Notes under the pieces: model-generated
The model's input: the letters and a program-made list of their open reading frames with translations, nothing else
Told to the model about the DNA's origin: nothing
Database searches by the model: none
Shown: positions 1 through 6,457 of the stretch, piece after piece
How positions within the stretch are numbered: position 1 is the first letter of the stretch
Layout of the letters: every line of letters begins with the position of its first letter
Translations under genes and position numbers: made by a program
Assembly (NCBI GenBank): GCA_947174225.1
Contig: CAMWIF010000054.1
Span: 1-10,811 of the forward strand
Direction: 5' to 3'
Origin: an uncultured Porphyromonadaceae bacterium
GTDB taxonomy: Bacteria > Bacteroidota > Bacteroidia > Bacteroidales > Muribaculaceae
Length of the DNA stretch: 10,811 nucleotides

Positions 1-301
1 ATATCAACATCGTATTGATAGAGGCAGAGAAAAAGGTGGTGACAAGTTCCTGGAGTCTTGATTTTCCGAAAGGCTGGTTATAGTACCCCGAAAGCCAGTA
101 TATGCCCAACATCCCGAAAGGGATGGCAATTTCCTCTATAATCAGCTTGGTGGAAAAGACAAACGTCCAGATGTCATTCACATCGTAAAGGATATAGCAT
201 CTGCAAATGTTGAAAAGGAAGAATGCAAGCGAGCTTGTGATGTAATCACACACCACATACTTCCATCTTTGCCGCACAGCAGACAGTCTTCTTCCTCCCA
301 T
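1..301 (-). CDS. Sugar transferase (polyprenyl-phosphate glycosyl-1-phosphate transferase type), N-terminal part, cut by window edge
   Basis: An open frame starts at the ATG at 301 and runs off the left edge, giving 100 residues. It is the only usable start, because a stop codon (TAG, 305-307 on the opposite strand) lies in frame just upstream. The visible part has a basic N-terminus, a first hydrophobic segment around residues 20-33, a second around 54-67, and the string LSGYYNQPFGKSRLQEL at about 68-84 followed by another hydrophobic start. This pattern recalls the membrane N-terminal region of Bacteroidales sugar transferases that load the first sugar phosphate onto undecaprenyl phosphate for surface polysaccharide. 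The catalytic C-terminal domain is outside the window, so the function is inferred from a remembered family resemblance only. It begins 26 bases after the upstream Sua5-type gene and is probably co-transcribed with it. It could instead be another polytopic membrane protein. Confidence 0.6.
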   Translation of the reverse strand, partial: MGGRRLSAVRQRWKYVVCDYITSSLAFFLFNICRCYILYDVNDIWTFVFSTKLIIEEIAIPFGMLGIYWLSGYYNQPFGKSRLQELVTTFFSASINTMLI

Positions 302-327
302 AAACTATGCCTGTTAAGCTTTAGAAG

Positions 328-894
328 TTATCTTATTACCTTGATTAAGCCGCCGTCGCTGACCTTGATGATATTGCTGGGCTTATGCGGTGTGTTGTCG
401 TCACGACGGTATTCAGCAATGTAGTCGCATCCCTGCTTAATCTCGTCGGAAATCTGTGAGAAGAACACAGGAGCTTTCTCACCGCTCACGTTGGCTGAGG
501 TGGACACTATAGGGCGGCGCAATCTACGGCATAGCTCATTGCTGTAGCGTTCAGAAGTGATACGTATTCCAAGCGAACCGTCTTCGGCAAGCAGATTGGG
601 AGCGACACCGCAAGGATGATCATATATTATGGTCATAGGGTCAACGGCAGCCTCAATCAATTGCCACGCCACGTCAGGAATATCTTTCACTGTACGGTCG
701 AGCATAGCCTCTCCGTCTACAAGCACGAGCATAGACTTACTTTCTGCCCTCCGCTTCAGCTCATATATCTTCTTCACGGCTTCGGGATTGGTGGCATCGC
801 AACCTATCCCCCACACAGTATCGGTGGGATAGAGAATTATCCCACCTTTCTTCAACACAGCCACCGCGTTCTTTATATCTTCTTCAAAAGTCAT
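328..894 (-). CDS. Threonylcarbamoyl-AMP synthase (Sua5/YciO/YrdC/TsaC family)
   Basis: This 188-residue cytosolic enzyme is predicted to make L-threonylcarbamoyl-AMP from threonine, bicarbonate and ATP, the first step of the t6A37 modification of tRNAs that read ANN codons. Visible signatures are YPTDTVWG at residues 22-29, the basic cluster KRR at 48-50 in the nucleotide-binding region, SLGIRI at 107-112, STSANVSG at 131-138 and a final PSNIIKV block at 172-178. At 188 residues it is the short single-domain TsaC-like form without the extra C-terminal Sua5 domain. The start at 894 puts the hydrophobic GGIILYPTD strand at the usual distance from the N-terminus. It lies 75 bases downstream of nadE on the same strand and 26 bases before the sugar transferase; I see no clear promoter in the 75-base gap, so it may be read through from nadE. 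YciO-like paralogues share the fold, so the exact role is less certain than the family. Confidence 0.9.
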   Translation of the reverse strand: MTFEEDIKNAVAVLKKGGIILYPTDTVWGIGCDATNPEAVKKIYELKRRAESKSMLVLVDGEAMLDRTVKDIPDVAWQLIEAAVDPMTIIYDHPCGVAPNLLAEDGSLGIRITSERYSNELCRRLRRPIVSTSANVSGEKAPVFFSQISDEIKQGCDYIAEYRRDDNTPHKPSNIIKVSDGGLIKVIR

Positions 895-969
895 TTTTTC
901 TTGTTATCTTTTGGATTTGCTTACCTCTTTCTTCCTATCCCGGAACAGTTTATTACAAGTCTATACAGT

Positions 970-3009
970 TTACTTGAGCACGATGCTATCTACCTCATTC
1001 AGCCAGAGATGGCTTGACGCATCCGAAGGCATACGCCAGTCGCCGCGTGGAGAGAGATTGACACTACCGACCTTTGGACCGTCGGGCATACAGCTGCGTT
1101 TGAACTGCTGGCTGAAGAAACGACGGTAGAAATTGCGAAGCCATTTCAAAAGGGTAGCTTCATCATATACCCCGGCAAATGCTTTACGGGCAAGCATAAA
1201 AATCTTTCGGGGAGCGAAAGAGTTACGCAGCAAATGATACATAAAGAAATCGTGCAGTTCGTAAGGACCGACAAGATCTTCAGTTACCTGACCGATTTTA
1301 TCCTCTCCCGACGGCACCAACTCCGGACTTATCGGAGTGTCAACGATGTCGAGAAGTATCTCTTTGGCACGCTCACCAAATTCAGTGGCAAACCACTTCA
1401 CAAGATGCCTTACAAGGGTCTTGGGTACAGAAGCATTAACCCCGTACATCGACATATGGTCGCCGTTGTAAGTACACCATCCTAAAGCCAATTCCGACAT
1501 ATCGCCTGTGCCTATAACTATGCCGTTCACCTTATTTGAATAATCCATAAGTATCTGAGTGCGTTCCCTTGCCTGAGAGTTCTCATAGGTCACATCAAAC
1601 TGCTTAGGATCCTGACCTATATCCTCGAAATGCTGTGCCACAGCCTTACCAATAGGAATCTCAAGCACAGTCACTCCCAATTCCTCCATCAATCCTACGG
1701 CGTTGTTATGGGTGCGTGATGTGGTAGCCATACCGGGCATAGTTATGCCATGGATTCCTTTACGGTCAAGTCCCAGGAGGTCAAACGCCCTAACCGTAAC
1801 AAGGAGGGCAAGTGTAGAGTCCAGACCACCCGAAATTCCTATCACAGCATTTCGACATCCAATCACATTGAGACGCTGCATAAGTCCGCGAGCCTGGATA
1901 TTGATGATCTCTTCACAGTGTTCGCTAAGTTTCTTCTCATCGTGAGGAACGAAGGGATGCGGATCAATGCGAACATTGAGCAGCTCCGGATCTATCACCG
2001 GTCTTTTCAATTCATCTTCATATCTGATAGATCCGTCGGAGTTATAATGCACGATGTCATCCTCATCGGCATAAGGTGTCGGGGAATCGAGCAACATATC
2101 ATGCAAGGCATTAGGGCGTACCTTCACATATTTTTTCTCGTGATCCACACCGTCGAAGAATGTAGAGAATTTTGCCCTGTCGTTTTGAAGTTTCTCCACA
2201 TCAATATCTTTCACCACTAACGCAGGTTCGGTGAAGAAACGGCGTTGTGTCTCGACAATCGTTCCATCTTCTGCCACTATAGCGTTGCCGGCAAACACAA
2301 GATCGGTGGATGACTCACCCCACCCTGCCGAGGCGTATATGTAGCCACAACGGCAACGTGCCGATTGCTGCGCTATAAGCTTCAGAAGATAGTCGTGTTT
2401 CCCGATCAGCTCATCGGAAGCGGAAAGATTGAATATCAACTGTGCCCCTGCCTTTGTCAAGCCACTGCTCGGAGGAATAGGGACCCATAGGTCTTCACAT
2501 ATCTCAATACCGAATGTCACATCCTTATGCTTGAAAAGGAGATTGTTGCCGAGCATTGTGTTGGTATGAAACACGAAGTTGCAGCTTTCCAGATCTGCTC
2601 CCGACTCAAACCATCTCTTCTCATAGAATTCTCCATAATTAGGAAGATGTATCTTAGGTACGATTCCCACTACCCCATTGGCATCAATCACCACAGCGCA
2701 GTTGAAGCGTCGTCCCTTTGCCATGACGGGACAACCGACAATCACCTTCATCTCATTTTCATCTTCATTATCTAAAAGCTCAATCAGGCGTCCCACACCA
2801 CGCTCCGCTTTCTTCATCAGGAGCGACTGCTCAAACAGATCTCCGCAAGTGTAGCCGGTGATACACAATTCGGGAAGAACCAGGATGTCTACCTTATTCT
2901 TTATACTTTGCTTTATCAGCTTACCTATCTCCGCCACATTATAATCTACATCAGCTACCTTGACGTTGGGAACTCCTGCGGCTACTCTTATGAATCCGAA
3001 ATTTTCCAT
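970..3009 (-). CDS. nadE: Glutamine-dependent NAD+ synthetase
   Basis: This 679-residue cytosolic enzyme amidates nicotinic acid adenine dinucleotide to NAD+ with ATP, taking ammonia from glutamine. The N-terminal nitrilase (CN hydrolase) domain, roughly residues 5-290, has the expected triad: Glu47 in LPELCITGY, Lys119 in VPKIHLPNYGEFYE and Cys171 in GIEICEDLW. The C-terminal synthetase domain, about 360-660, carries the ATP pyrophosphatase loop ISGGLDS at 392-398, GTGDMSELALGW at 501-511 and the C-terminal block FKRSCMPDGPKVG at 636-648. The length equals that of the two-domain M. tuberculosis enzyme (679), and no domain is missing. The start at 3009 fits because GFIRVAAGVPNVKVAD begins at residue 5, as in Bacteroidales homologues I recall. 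A Bacteroidota-type promoter with a palindrome lies about 130 bases upstream, and the Sua5-type gene follows on the same strand. Confidence 0.97.
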   Translation of the reverse strand: MENFGFIRVAAGVPNVKVADVDYNVAEIGKLIKQSIKNKVDILVLPELCITGYTCGDLFEQSLLMKKAERGVGRLIELLDNEDENEMKVIVGCPVMAKGRRFNCAVVIDANGVVGIVPKIHLPNYGEFYEKRWFESGADLESCNFVFHTNTMLGNNLLFKHKDVTFGIEICEDLWVPIPPSSGLTKAGAQLIFNLSASDELIGKHDYLLKLIAQQSARCRCGYIYASAGWGESSTDLVFAGNAIVAEDGTIVETQRRFFTEPALVVKDIDVEKLQNDRAKFSTFFDGVDHEKKYVKVRPNALHDMLLDSPTPYADEDDIVHYNSDGSIRYEDELKRPVIDPELLNVRIDPHPFVPHDEKKLSEHCEEIINIQARGLMQRLNVIGCRNAVIGISGGLDSTLALLVTVRAFDLLGLDRKGIHGITMPGMATTSRTHNNAVGLMEELGVTVLEIPIGKAVAQHFEDIGQDPKQFDVTYENSQARERTQILMDYSNKVNGIVIGTGDMSELALGWCTYNGDHMSMYGVNASVPKTLVRHLVKWFATEFGERAKEILLDIVDTPISPELVPSGEDKIGQVTEDLVGPYELHDFFMYHLLRNSFAPRKIFMLARKAFAGVYDEATLLKWLRNFYRRFFSQQFKRSCMPDGPKVGSVNLSPRGDWRMPSDASSHLWLNEVDSIVLK

Positions 3010-3139
3010 TGTATGATTGTCGATTTGTTGAGTCGTGTAACGTTGTTATCATCACATCCCCACTTGGCCGCATATGCCCAGAAGAGCATTTTAATCATCT
3101 TTGTACATCGCCGGAAAGGGAGTTGTGACAATAATTTTA

Positions 3140-3170
3140 CAAATTTACGAAACTATTCGTAAAAAATAAA
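3140..3170 (-). promoter_or_regulatory. Predicted nadE promoter (Bacteroidota type)
   Basis: On the minus strand TAAATTTG (3147 down to 3140) matches the Bacteroidota -7 consensus TAnnTTTG exactly. A TTTA (3170 down to 3167) sits 19 bases upstream, one mismatch from the -33 element TTTG. Transcription would begin near 3133, giving a leader of about 125 bases before the nadE ATG at 3009. The motif match and position are seen in the sequence; activity is inferred. Confidence 0.6.
3144..3163. promoter_or_regulatory. Palindrome in the nadE promoter spacer, candidate operator
   Basis: TTTACGAA at 3144-3151 and TTCGTAAA at 3156-3163 are perfect 8-base inverted repeats separated by four bases. The left arm overlaps the -7 box and the whole element fills most of the space between the -7 and -33 boxes, which is where a dimeric repressor would block RNA polymerase. 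The flanks are not a T-tract terminator in either direction suited to a neighbouring gene. The regulator is unknown; NAD-responsive repressors such as NrtR or NadR/NiaR are only a guess. Confidence 0.4.
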
Positions 3171-3232
3171 TGTTTTTTCAATATAATTCCCAAGATAGGG
3201 TGCCTGCATTATGAGATGTTGCTCCGATTATT

Positions 3233-3290
3233 ATTTTGTAGCCAGTTTCATTTTGTAGCCGACACTATTCAAAGAATTGATTATTTTGTA
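3233..3290 (+). repeat. Three direct copies of ATTTTGTA upstream of the outer-membrane protein gene
   Basis: ATTTTGTA occurs at 3233-3240, 3250-3257 and 3283-3290, starting 17 and 33 bases apart. The first two copies extend to an 11-base match, ATTTTGTAGCC. The third copy, TTATTTTG at 3281-3288, is one base from the -7 consensus TAnnTTTG and lies about 34 bases before the ATG at 3322, so it may be the -7 box, although I find no TTTG at the proper -33 distance (the nearest is 25 bases upstream, inside copy 2). The copies could be binding sites or chance in AT-rich DNA. Confidence 0.4.
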
Positions 3291-3321
3291 TTGTTTTCTC
3301 TTATCCCCTCACAATTGGATT

Positions 3322-3810
3322 ATGAAATTAAACTGTAAACATTCAGCGTTGGCACTTCTGATGACGGCAGCTGCCTCAATTTGTTCTGTCCCGGCTTACG
3401 CCCAAGCAGGTGAGAAAACTCTTGGCATTGCCGGCGGCTATGCCTCTCATAACAACGGAGGGGAAGCTAATATTTATTTCCATTATAGTTTTTCTCAACA
3501 CGTACGCATCGCTCCGGAGATTGGATATGTGTTCCGCAATGAGGGAAAATCCGCTTTTGAATGTAGCGTAGATGTCCACTTCCCCTTCCGTGTGGCTCGT
3601 GGATTCAAGGTGTACCCACTCACAGGTATCACTCTCAACAATTGGAGCCACGAACACAGTGGTCATATCACACGCGGAGGTCTTGACTTTGGAGGCGGTG
3701 TTGACCTATACCTTACCTCTTCACTTAAACTCAACCTACAAGGCAAATACTCTCTGATGAACGACACAAGCGGATGTTTCGTGCAAATGGGTATAGGCTA
3801 TGTGTTCTGA
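3322..3810 (+). CDS. Small secreted outer-membrane beta-barrel protein, function unknown
   Basis: The predicted 162-residue product has a Sec signal peptide: basic start MKLNCKHS, hydrophobic core ALALLMTAAASICSV, and a likely signal peptidase I site after AYA at residues 25-27. The mature part of about 135 residues shows short segments of alternating residues, for example ANIYFHYSFS, VRIAPEIGYVF, LDFGGGVDLYL and FVQMGIGYVF, consistent with roughly eight antiparallel strands. It ends in Phe, the C-terminal aromatic typical of proteins inserted by the BAM complex. This fits the small porin-like/OmpA-barrel group common in Bacteroidota; no ligand or role can be read from it. An ATG at 3277 in the same frame would add 15 residues before the signal peptide and would place an ATTTTGTA element within the gene, so 3322 is preferred. 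The M48 protease lipoprotein gene follows 69 bases downstream on the same strand. Confidence 0.75.
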   Translation: MKLNCKHSALALLMTAAASICSVPAYAQAGEKTLGIAGGYASHNNGGEANIYFHYSFSQHVRIAPEIGYVFRNEGKSAFECSVDVHFPFRVARGFKVYPLTGITLNNWSHEHSGHITRGGLDFGGGVDLYLTSSLKLNLQGKYSLMNDTSGCFVQMGIGYVF

Positions 3811-3833
3811 TATGCTCAACATGGCATAATGTC

Positions 3834-3867
3834 TTTGTATACTTATATGTATGTTTCTATAATTTAA
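3834..3867 (+). promoter_or_regulatory. Possible promoter of the M48 lipoprotein gene
   Basis: TTTG at 3834-3837 and TAATTTAA at 3860-3867 resemble the Bacteroidota -33 and -7 elements with a 22-base spacer. The -7 match is imperfect and the spacer is slightly long. The gap before the protease gene is only 69 bases, so read-through from the upstream gene is equally possible. Confidence 0.3.
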
Positions 3868-3879
3868 CAAAACATATTT

Positions 3880-4677
3880 ATGAAAAAATTTAAACTGCTT
3901 ATTCTCTCCATAGGTATTACCTTTATGGGTGCCTTATCCGGCTGCTCTACATCGAGCCTTAATATGCAAAGTCTGATCGGTGCAGGTTCGAAAGCCCTTC
4001 AAGCCGCTACAATATCCGATTCGCAGATCCAATCCTACGTGCATCAATACGTACAAAGTATGGACCAGCAAAATAAGGTTGCCGCAGCTAATAGCCCATA
4101 TTCAGTACGTCTCGCCAAACTTACGCAGGGTCTAACCTCAGTTGACGGTATACCACTGAATTTTAAGGTTTATATGACCAATGATATAAATGCCTTCGCC
4201 TGTGCTGATGGTAGTGTGAGGGTATATTCAGGACTTATGGACCGAATGACAGATGATGAAGTGCTTGGAGTAATAGGTCACGAAATCGGACACGTTGCCC
4301 ATAAAGACACCCGTAAGGCATTTCAGGAAGCTCTTCTCCAGTCAGCCCTTGTTGAGGGAATTGGTTCCACAAGCAACACCGCCGCCCTACTGACCTCCTC
4401 ACAACTCTCACAACTCGGACAAAAGCTGATGAGTGCCAAATACTCACAGAAGCAGGAAAGTAATGCTGACGACTACGGCTACGATTTCCTCAAAGCCAAC
4501 GGTAAAAATCCGTGGGCAATGGCATATGCCTTCTCAAAACTTGAGCAACTCGAAGGGGCACAACCTGCAAGTAGCGGCTTATCTCAGATGTTCTCCTCTC
4601 ACCCCTCCACTCCCAAGCGCATACAGCATATAATGGATCGCTGCAAGAAAGACGGCATCGCCCAACCTACCAACTAA
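3880..4677 (+). CDS. M48-family zinc metalloprotease, lipoprotein
   Basis: This 265-residue protein is predicted to be an envelope-anchored peptidase. A lipoprotein signal peptide (MKKFKLLILSIGITFMGA) ends in the lipobox LSGC, with Cys22 as the lipidated residue. The zinc site is HEIGH at 134-138, followed at Glu193 in QESNADDYGYDFL by the usual third ligand. The motif SSHPSTPKRI at 239-248 is the conserved His-Pro region near the C-terminus of M48 proteases. There is no TPR domain of the BepA type, so it is closer to the compact LoiP/YcaL form. Relatives in E. coli act in the periplasm on misassembled outer-membrane proteins. The adjacent gene encodes an outer-membrane barrel, which suits such a role, but a direct link is inference. 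A probable terminator at 4720-4761 follows the stop codon. The substrate is unknown. Confidence 0.9.
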   Translation: MKKFKLLILSIGITFMGALSGCSTSSLNMQSLIGAGSKALQAATISDSQIQSYVHQYVQSMDQQNKVAAANSPYSVRLAKLTQGLTSVDGIPLNFKVYMTNDINAFACADGSVRVYSGLMDRMTDDEVLGVIGHEIGHVAHKDTRKAFQEALLQSALVEGIGSTSNTAALLTSSQLSQLGQKLMSAKYSQKQESNADDYGYDFLKANGKNPWAMAYAFSKLEQLEGAQPASSGLSQMFSSHPSTPKRIQHIMDRCKKDGIAQPTN

Positions 4678-4719
4678 ATTACCCTTCAACTTATCCCTAC
4701 CTACCACTAATTTACAACT

Positions 4720-4761
4720 CATCCATTCCCGAAACTATTTTGACCGTTTCAGGAATGGATG
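4720..4761 (+). terminator. Probable terminator after the M48 lipoprotein gene
   Basis: CATCCATTCC (4720-4729) pairs with GGAATGGATG (4752-4761). After one C/A mismatch the stem continues with GAAAC (4731-4735) against GTTTC (4746-4750), leaving a 10-base loop. The plus-strand bases after the stem, CTTTCTTTG, are T-rich but not a pure T tract. Its position 43 bases after the stop codon fits a factor-independent terminator for the plus-strand genes. Confidence 0.6.
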
Positions 4762-4788
4762 CTTTCTTTGACACGTTTCCTATTTGTC

Positions 4789-4843
4789 TAAAGTAGTTGG
4801 CTCCGCCTACACCAAAAATGTGTAGGCGGAGCCAACTACTTTA
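4789..4843. repeat. 24-bp perfect inverted repeat with 7-base loop; possible bidirectional terminator
   Basis: Positions 4789-4812 are the exact reverse complement of 4820-4843, separated by the loop at 4813-4819 (CAAAAAT). The stem core is GC-rich (GGCTCCGCC) and its ends are AT-rich (TAAAG/CTTTA). It lies between two converging transcription units, so a bidirectional terminator is the natural reading. A stem this long and perfect, without a clear T tract on either side, could also be a dispersed palindromic element. Perfect pairing is seen directly; the role is inferred. Confidence 0.7.
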
Positions 4844-4912
4844 TGAAATTATCCTCAAGGGACTGAGGTCAGAGCTTATTATGTCTGGTTCAAGGTTCCT
4901 TAGAGGTTGAGG

Positions 4913-4946
4913 AAAGTTTCTTATTCTTAAAAGTTTCTTATTCTTA
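4913..4946. repeat. Tandem 17-base duplication at the 3' end of nuoN
   Basis: AAAGTTTCTTATTCTTA occurs twice back to back, at 4913-4929 and 4930-4946, with no mismatch. The second copy includes the nuoN stop codon (4944-4946). Flanking it, TTAGAGGTTGAnGAAAG occurs at 4900-4916 and 4944-4960 with one difference, so the duplicated tract includes a second copy of the last nuoN codons and stop. This looks like a local tail duplication by slippage. Confidence 0.8.
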
Positions 4947-6419
4947 GAGGTTGAAGAAAGTCAGAAAACCGAGGGAGCTTTGAACCGCGTCGTAGCAATA
5001 CTGGTAGATGTAAGGCACGAGACCGAAGAATACGATACCGGCAACACACAACCATAAGCCGACTTTCTGGCAACGTTCTGTCTCAAATGTACCAATCTTC
5101 GGCTCCTCAGGACTAATCCACATTGCCTTGACAACAAGGAGATAGTAGTAGAGCGAAATGATGGTGTTGATAAGAGCGATAAGCACGAGCATATAAAGTG
5201 CCCAAGAGTTACTGCTGGTCACAGAGGTAAAGATAAGAATCTTACTGAAGAAACCTGCAAACGGAGGGATACCTGCCAATGAGAACATAGCCAAGGTCAT
5301 TGCAAACGACAACCAAGGATTGCTCTTGTGGAGACCATTGTAGTCGTCCATACTGAGTTTGCCTGTATGCTCCTCAATAGTATTGATTACGGCAAAGGCA
5401 CCAAGGTTGCTGACTACATATACAAAGATGTAGAACATCATTGAAGCAAGACCGAGACCATTTACTGCCATTGCACCGAGCATAATGTAACCTGCCTGTG
5501 AAACTGACGAGAACGCCATGAATCGCTTCATATTCTTCTGACGAATCGCAAAGAGGTTACCTACGGTGATTGTAGCGATAATGACAGCATACATCATCCA
5601 TTCCCAAGCGTCGCTGTAAACAGCCCCGAAGCACTGTACGAAGATCACGAAGAACGCGAAAGCGGCAGAGCCTTTGGAGATAACTGAGAGATAGCTGGTA
5701 ATTGCTGTGGGAGCACCTTCATAAACGTCGGCAGTCCAAAGGTGGAAAGGCACGAGCGAAAGCTTGAAACCGATACCTGCGATTACGAAAGCAAGAGCTA
5801 TAAGAAGCAGACCGCTCATCTCACCCTGTCCGATATAGAGGGCAATGTCAGAGAAATAGAGCGAACCACCGGAGAAAGCATATACGAAAGAGAGACCCAC
5901 AAGCAGGATAGCTGAGGAGAACACCGCAGTCATTATATACTTGATAGCCGCCTCGTGGCTTTCATAGTGACGCTTGTTGAAGGCAACCAAAGCTGCAAGA
6001 GGCAATGAAGCCGATTCAAGACCGATGATGAAGAGAAGGAAGTGACGGGCAGACACCATAAGATACATGCCGAAGAGCGTCACCAAAATCAATTCATAAA
6101 ACTCGCCCTTGCGGATAGCCACCTCATCGCTGTTGACCCATTTCGAACTTTGGAGGAACACGATGAATACACCCACATTGAGGATGGCTTTGATAGCGTT
6201 GGTAGCGTTATCGTTGATATACATTCCACCGAAGACCTCCTCACAAGAAGCGGGGATAATCCAGATGGCGATAGTGCCGAGTGCAAATAGAATGGTGGTC
6301 AGCGGAGTCAGGATCCGCTTTCCCTTTTCATTCGAAAATGTGTCGAATAAAAAGACCAGCATAAAGATTCCGAGTACGATAAGTTCGGGAATCATTGATC
6401 CAAATTGTGAATAGTCCAT
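4944..6419 (-). CDS. nuoN: NADH-quinone oxidoreductase subunit N
   Basis: This 491-residue integral membrane protein, with about 14 membrane helices, is the antiporter-like subunit of complex I nearest the quinone-binding part, one of three proton channels of the membrane arm. Residues matching functional positions of E. coli NuoN are present: Glu135 in GLESASLPLAAL (E133), Lys160 in AAIKYIMTAVFSSA (K158), Lys219 in GFKLSLVPFHLW (K217), Lys249 in VISKGSAAF (K247) and Lys393 in AGFFSKILIF (K395). Length is normal for the family. It is the last gene of the nuoJKLMN run, starting 38 bases after nuoM. Its 3' end overlaps a tandem repeat; the protein ends in FLTFFNL, so the repeat does not disrupt the conserved core. 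Confidence 0.97.
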   Translation of the reverse strand: MDYSQFGSMIPELIVLGIFMLVFLFDTFSNEKGKRILTPLTTILFALGTIAIWIIPASCEEVFGGMYINDNATNAIKAILNVGVFIVFLQSSKWVNSDEVAIRKGEFYELILVTLFGMYLMVSARHFLLFIIGLESASLPLAALVAFNKRHYESHEAAIKYIMTAVFSSAILLVGLSFVYAFSGGSLYFSDIALYIGQGEMSGLLLIALAFVIAGIGFKLSLVPFHLWTADVYEGAPTAITSYLSVISKGSAAFAFFVIFVQCFGAVYSDAWEWMMYAVIIATITVGNLFAIRQKNMKRFMAFSSVSQAGYIMLGAMAVNGLGLASMMFYIFVYVVSNLGAFAVINTIEEHTGKLSMDDYNGLHKSNPWLSFAMTLAMFSLAGIPPFAGFFSKILIFTSVTSSNSWALYMLVLIALINTIISLYYYLLVVKAMWISPEEPKIGTFETERCQKVGLWLCVAGIVFFGLVPYIYQYCYDAVQSSLGFLTFFNL

Positions 6420-6457
6420 TGTTAGATTGCTTGATTATTTATTCAATACATTTCATT

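Larger units (their letters stand above)
3010..3321. other. Divergent intergenic region between nadE and the outer-membrane protein gene
   Basis: These 312 bases separate two divergently transcribed genes. They hold the predicted nadE promoter and palindrome (3140-3170), about 125 bases of predicted nadE leader with a short overlapping reading frame, and three ATTTTGTA elements in front of the plus-strand gene (3233-3290). The stretch from about 3175 to 3230 is AT-rich at its left end, with no recognisable structure. No RNA gene or riboswitch was recognised. Confidence 0.7.
4678..4943. other. Convergent intergenic region between the M48 gene and nuoN
   Basis: These 266 bases contain no supported gene. 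They hold a stem-loop followed by a T-rich run (4720-4761), a 24-bp perfect inverted repeat (4789-4843), a small stem of CCTCA/TGAGG at 4853-4868, and a tandem 17-base repeat reaching into the nuoN stop codon (4913-4946). The first about 40 bases after the protease stop are featureless. Confidence 0.7.

Noticed and set aside
616..1017. 133-codon plus-strand frame opposite the Sua5-type gene and the nadE 3' end
   Set aside because: It lies antisense to two well-supported genes, crosses their gap, and its product has no recognisable domain or signal.
3277..3321. Upstream in-frame ATG for the outer-membrane protein
   Set aside because: It would put 15 extra residues before a well-formed signal peptide and overlaps the probable promoter element, so the ATG at 3322 was chosen.
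3376..3666. 96-codon minus-strand frame opposite the outer-membrane protein gene
   Set aside because: The plus-strand frame has a clear signal peptide, barrel pattern and C-terminal Phe; the antisense product has no such features.
3811..3828. Small stem TATGC/GCATA after the outer-membrane protein gene as a terminator
   Set aside because: Only five AT-rich pairs with an 8-base loop and no T tract; too weak to call.
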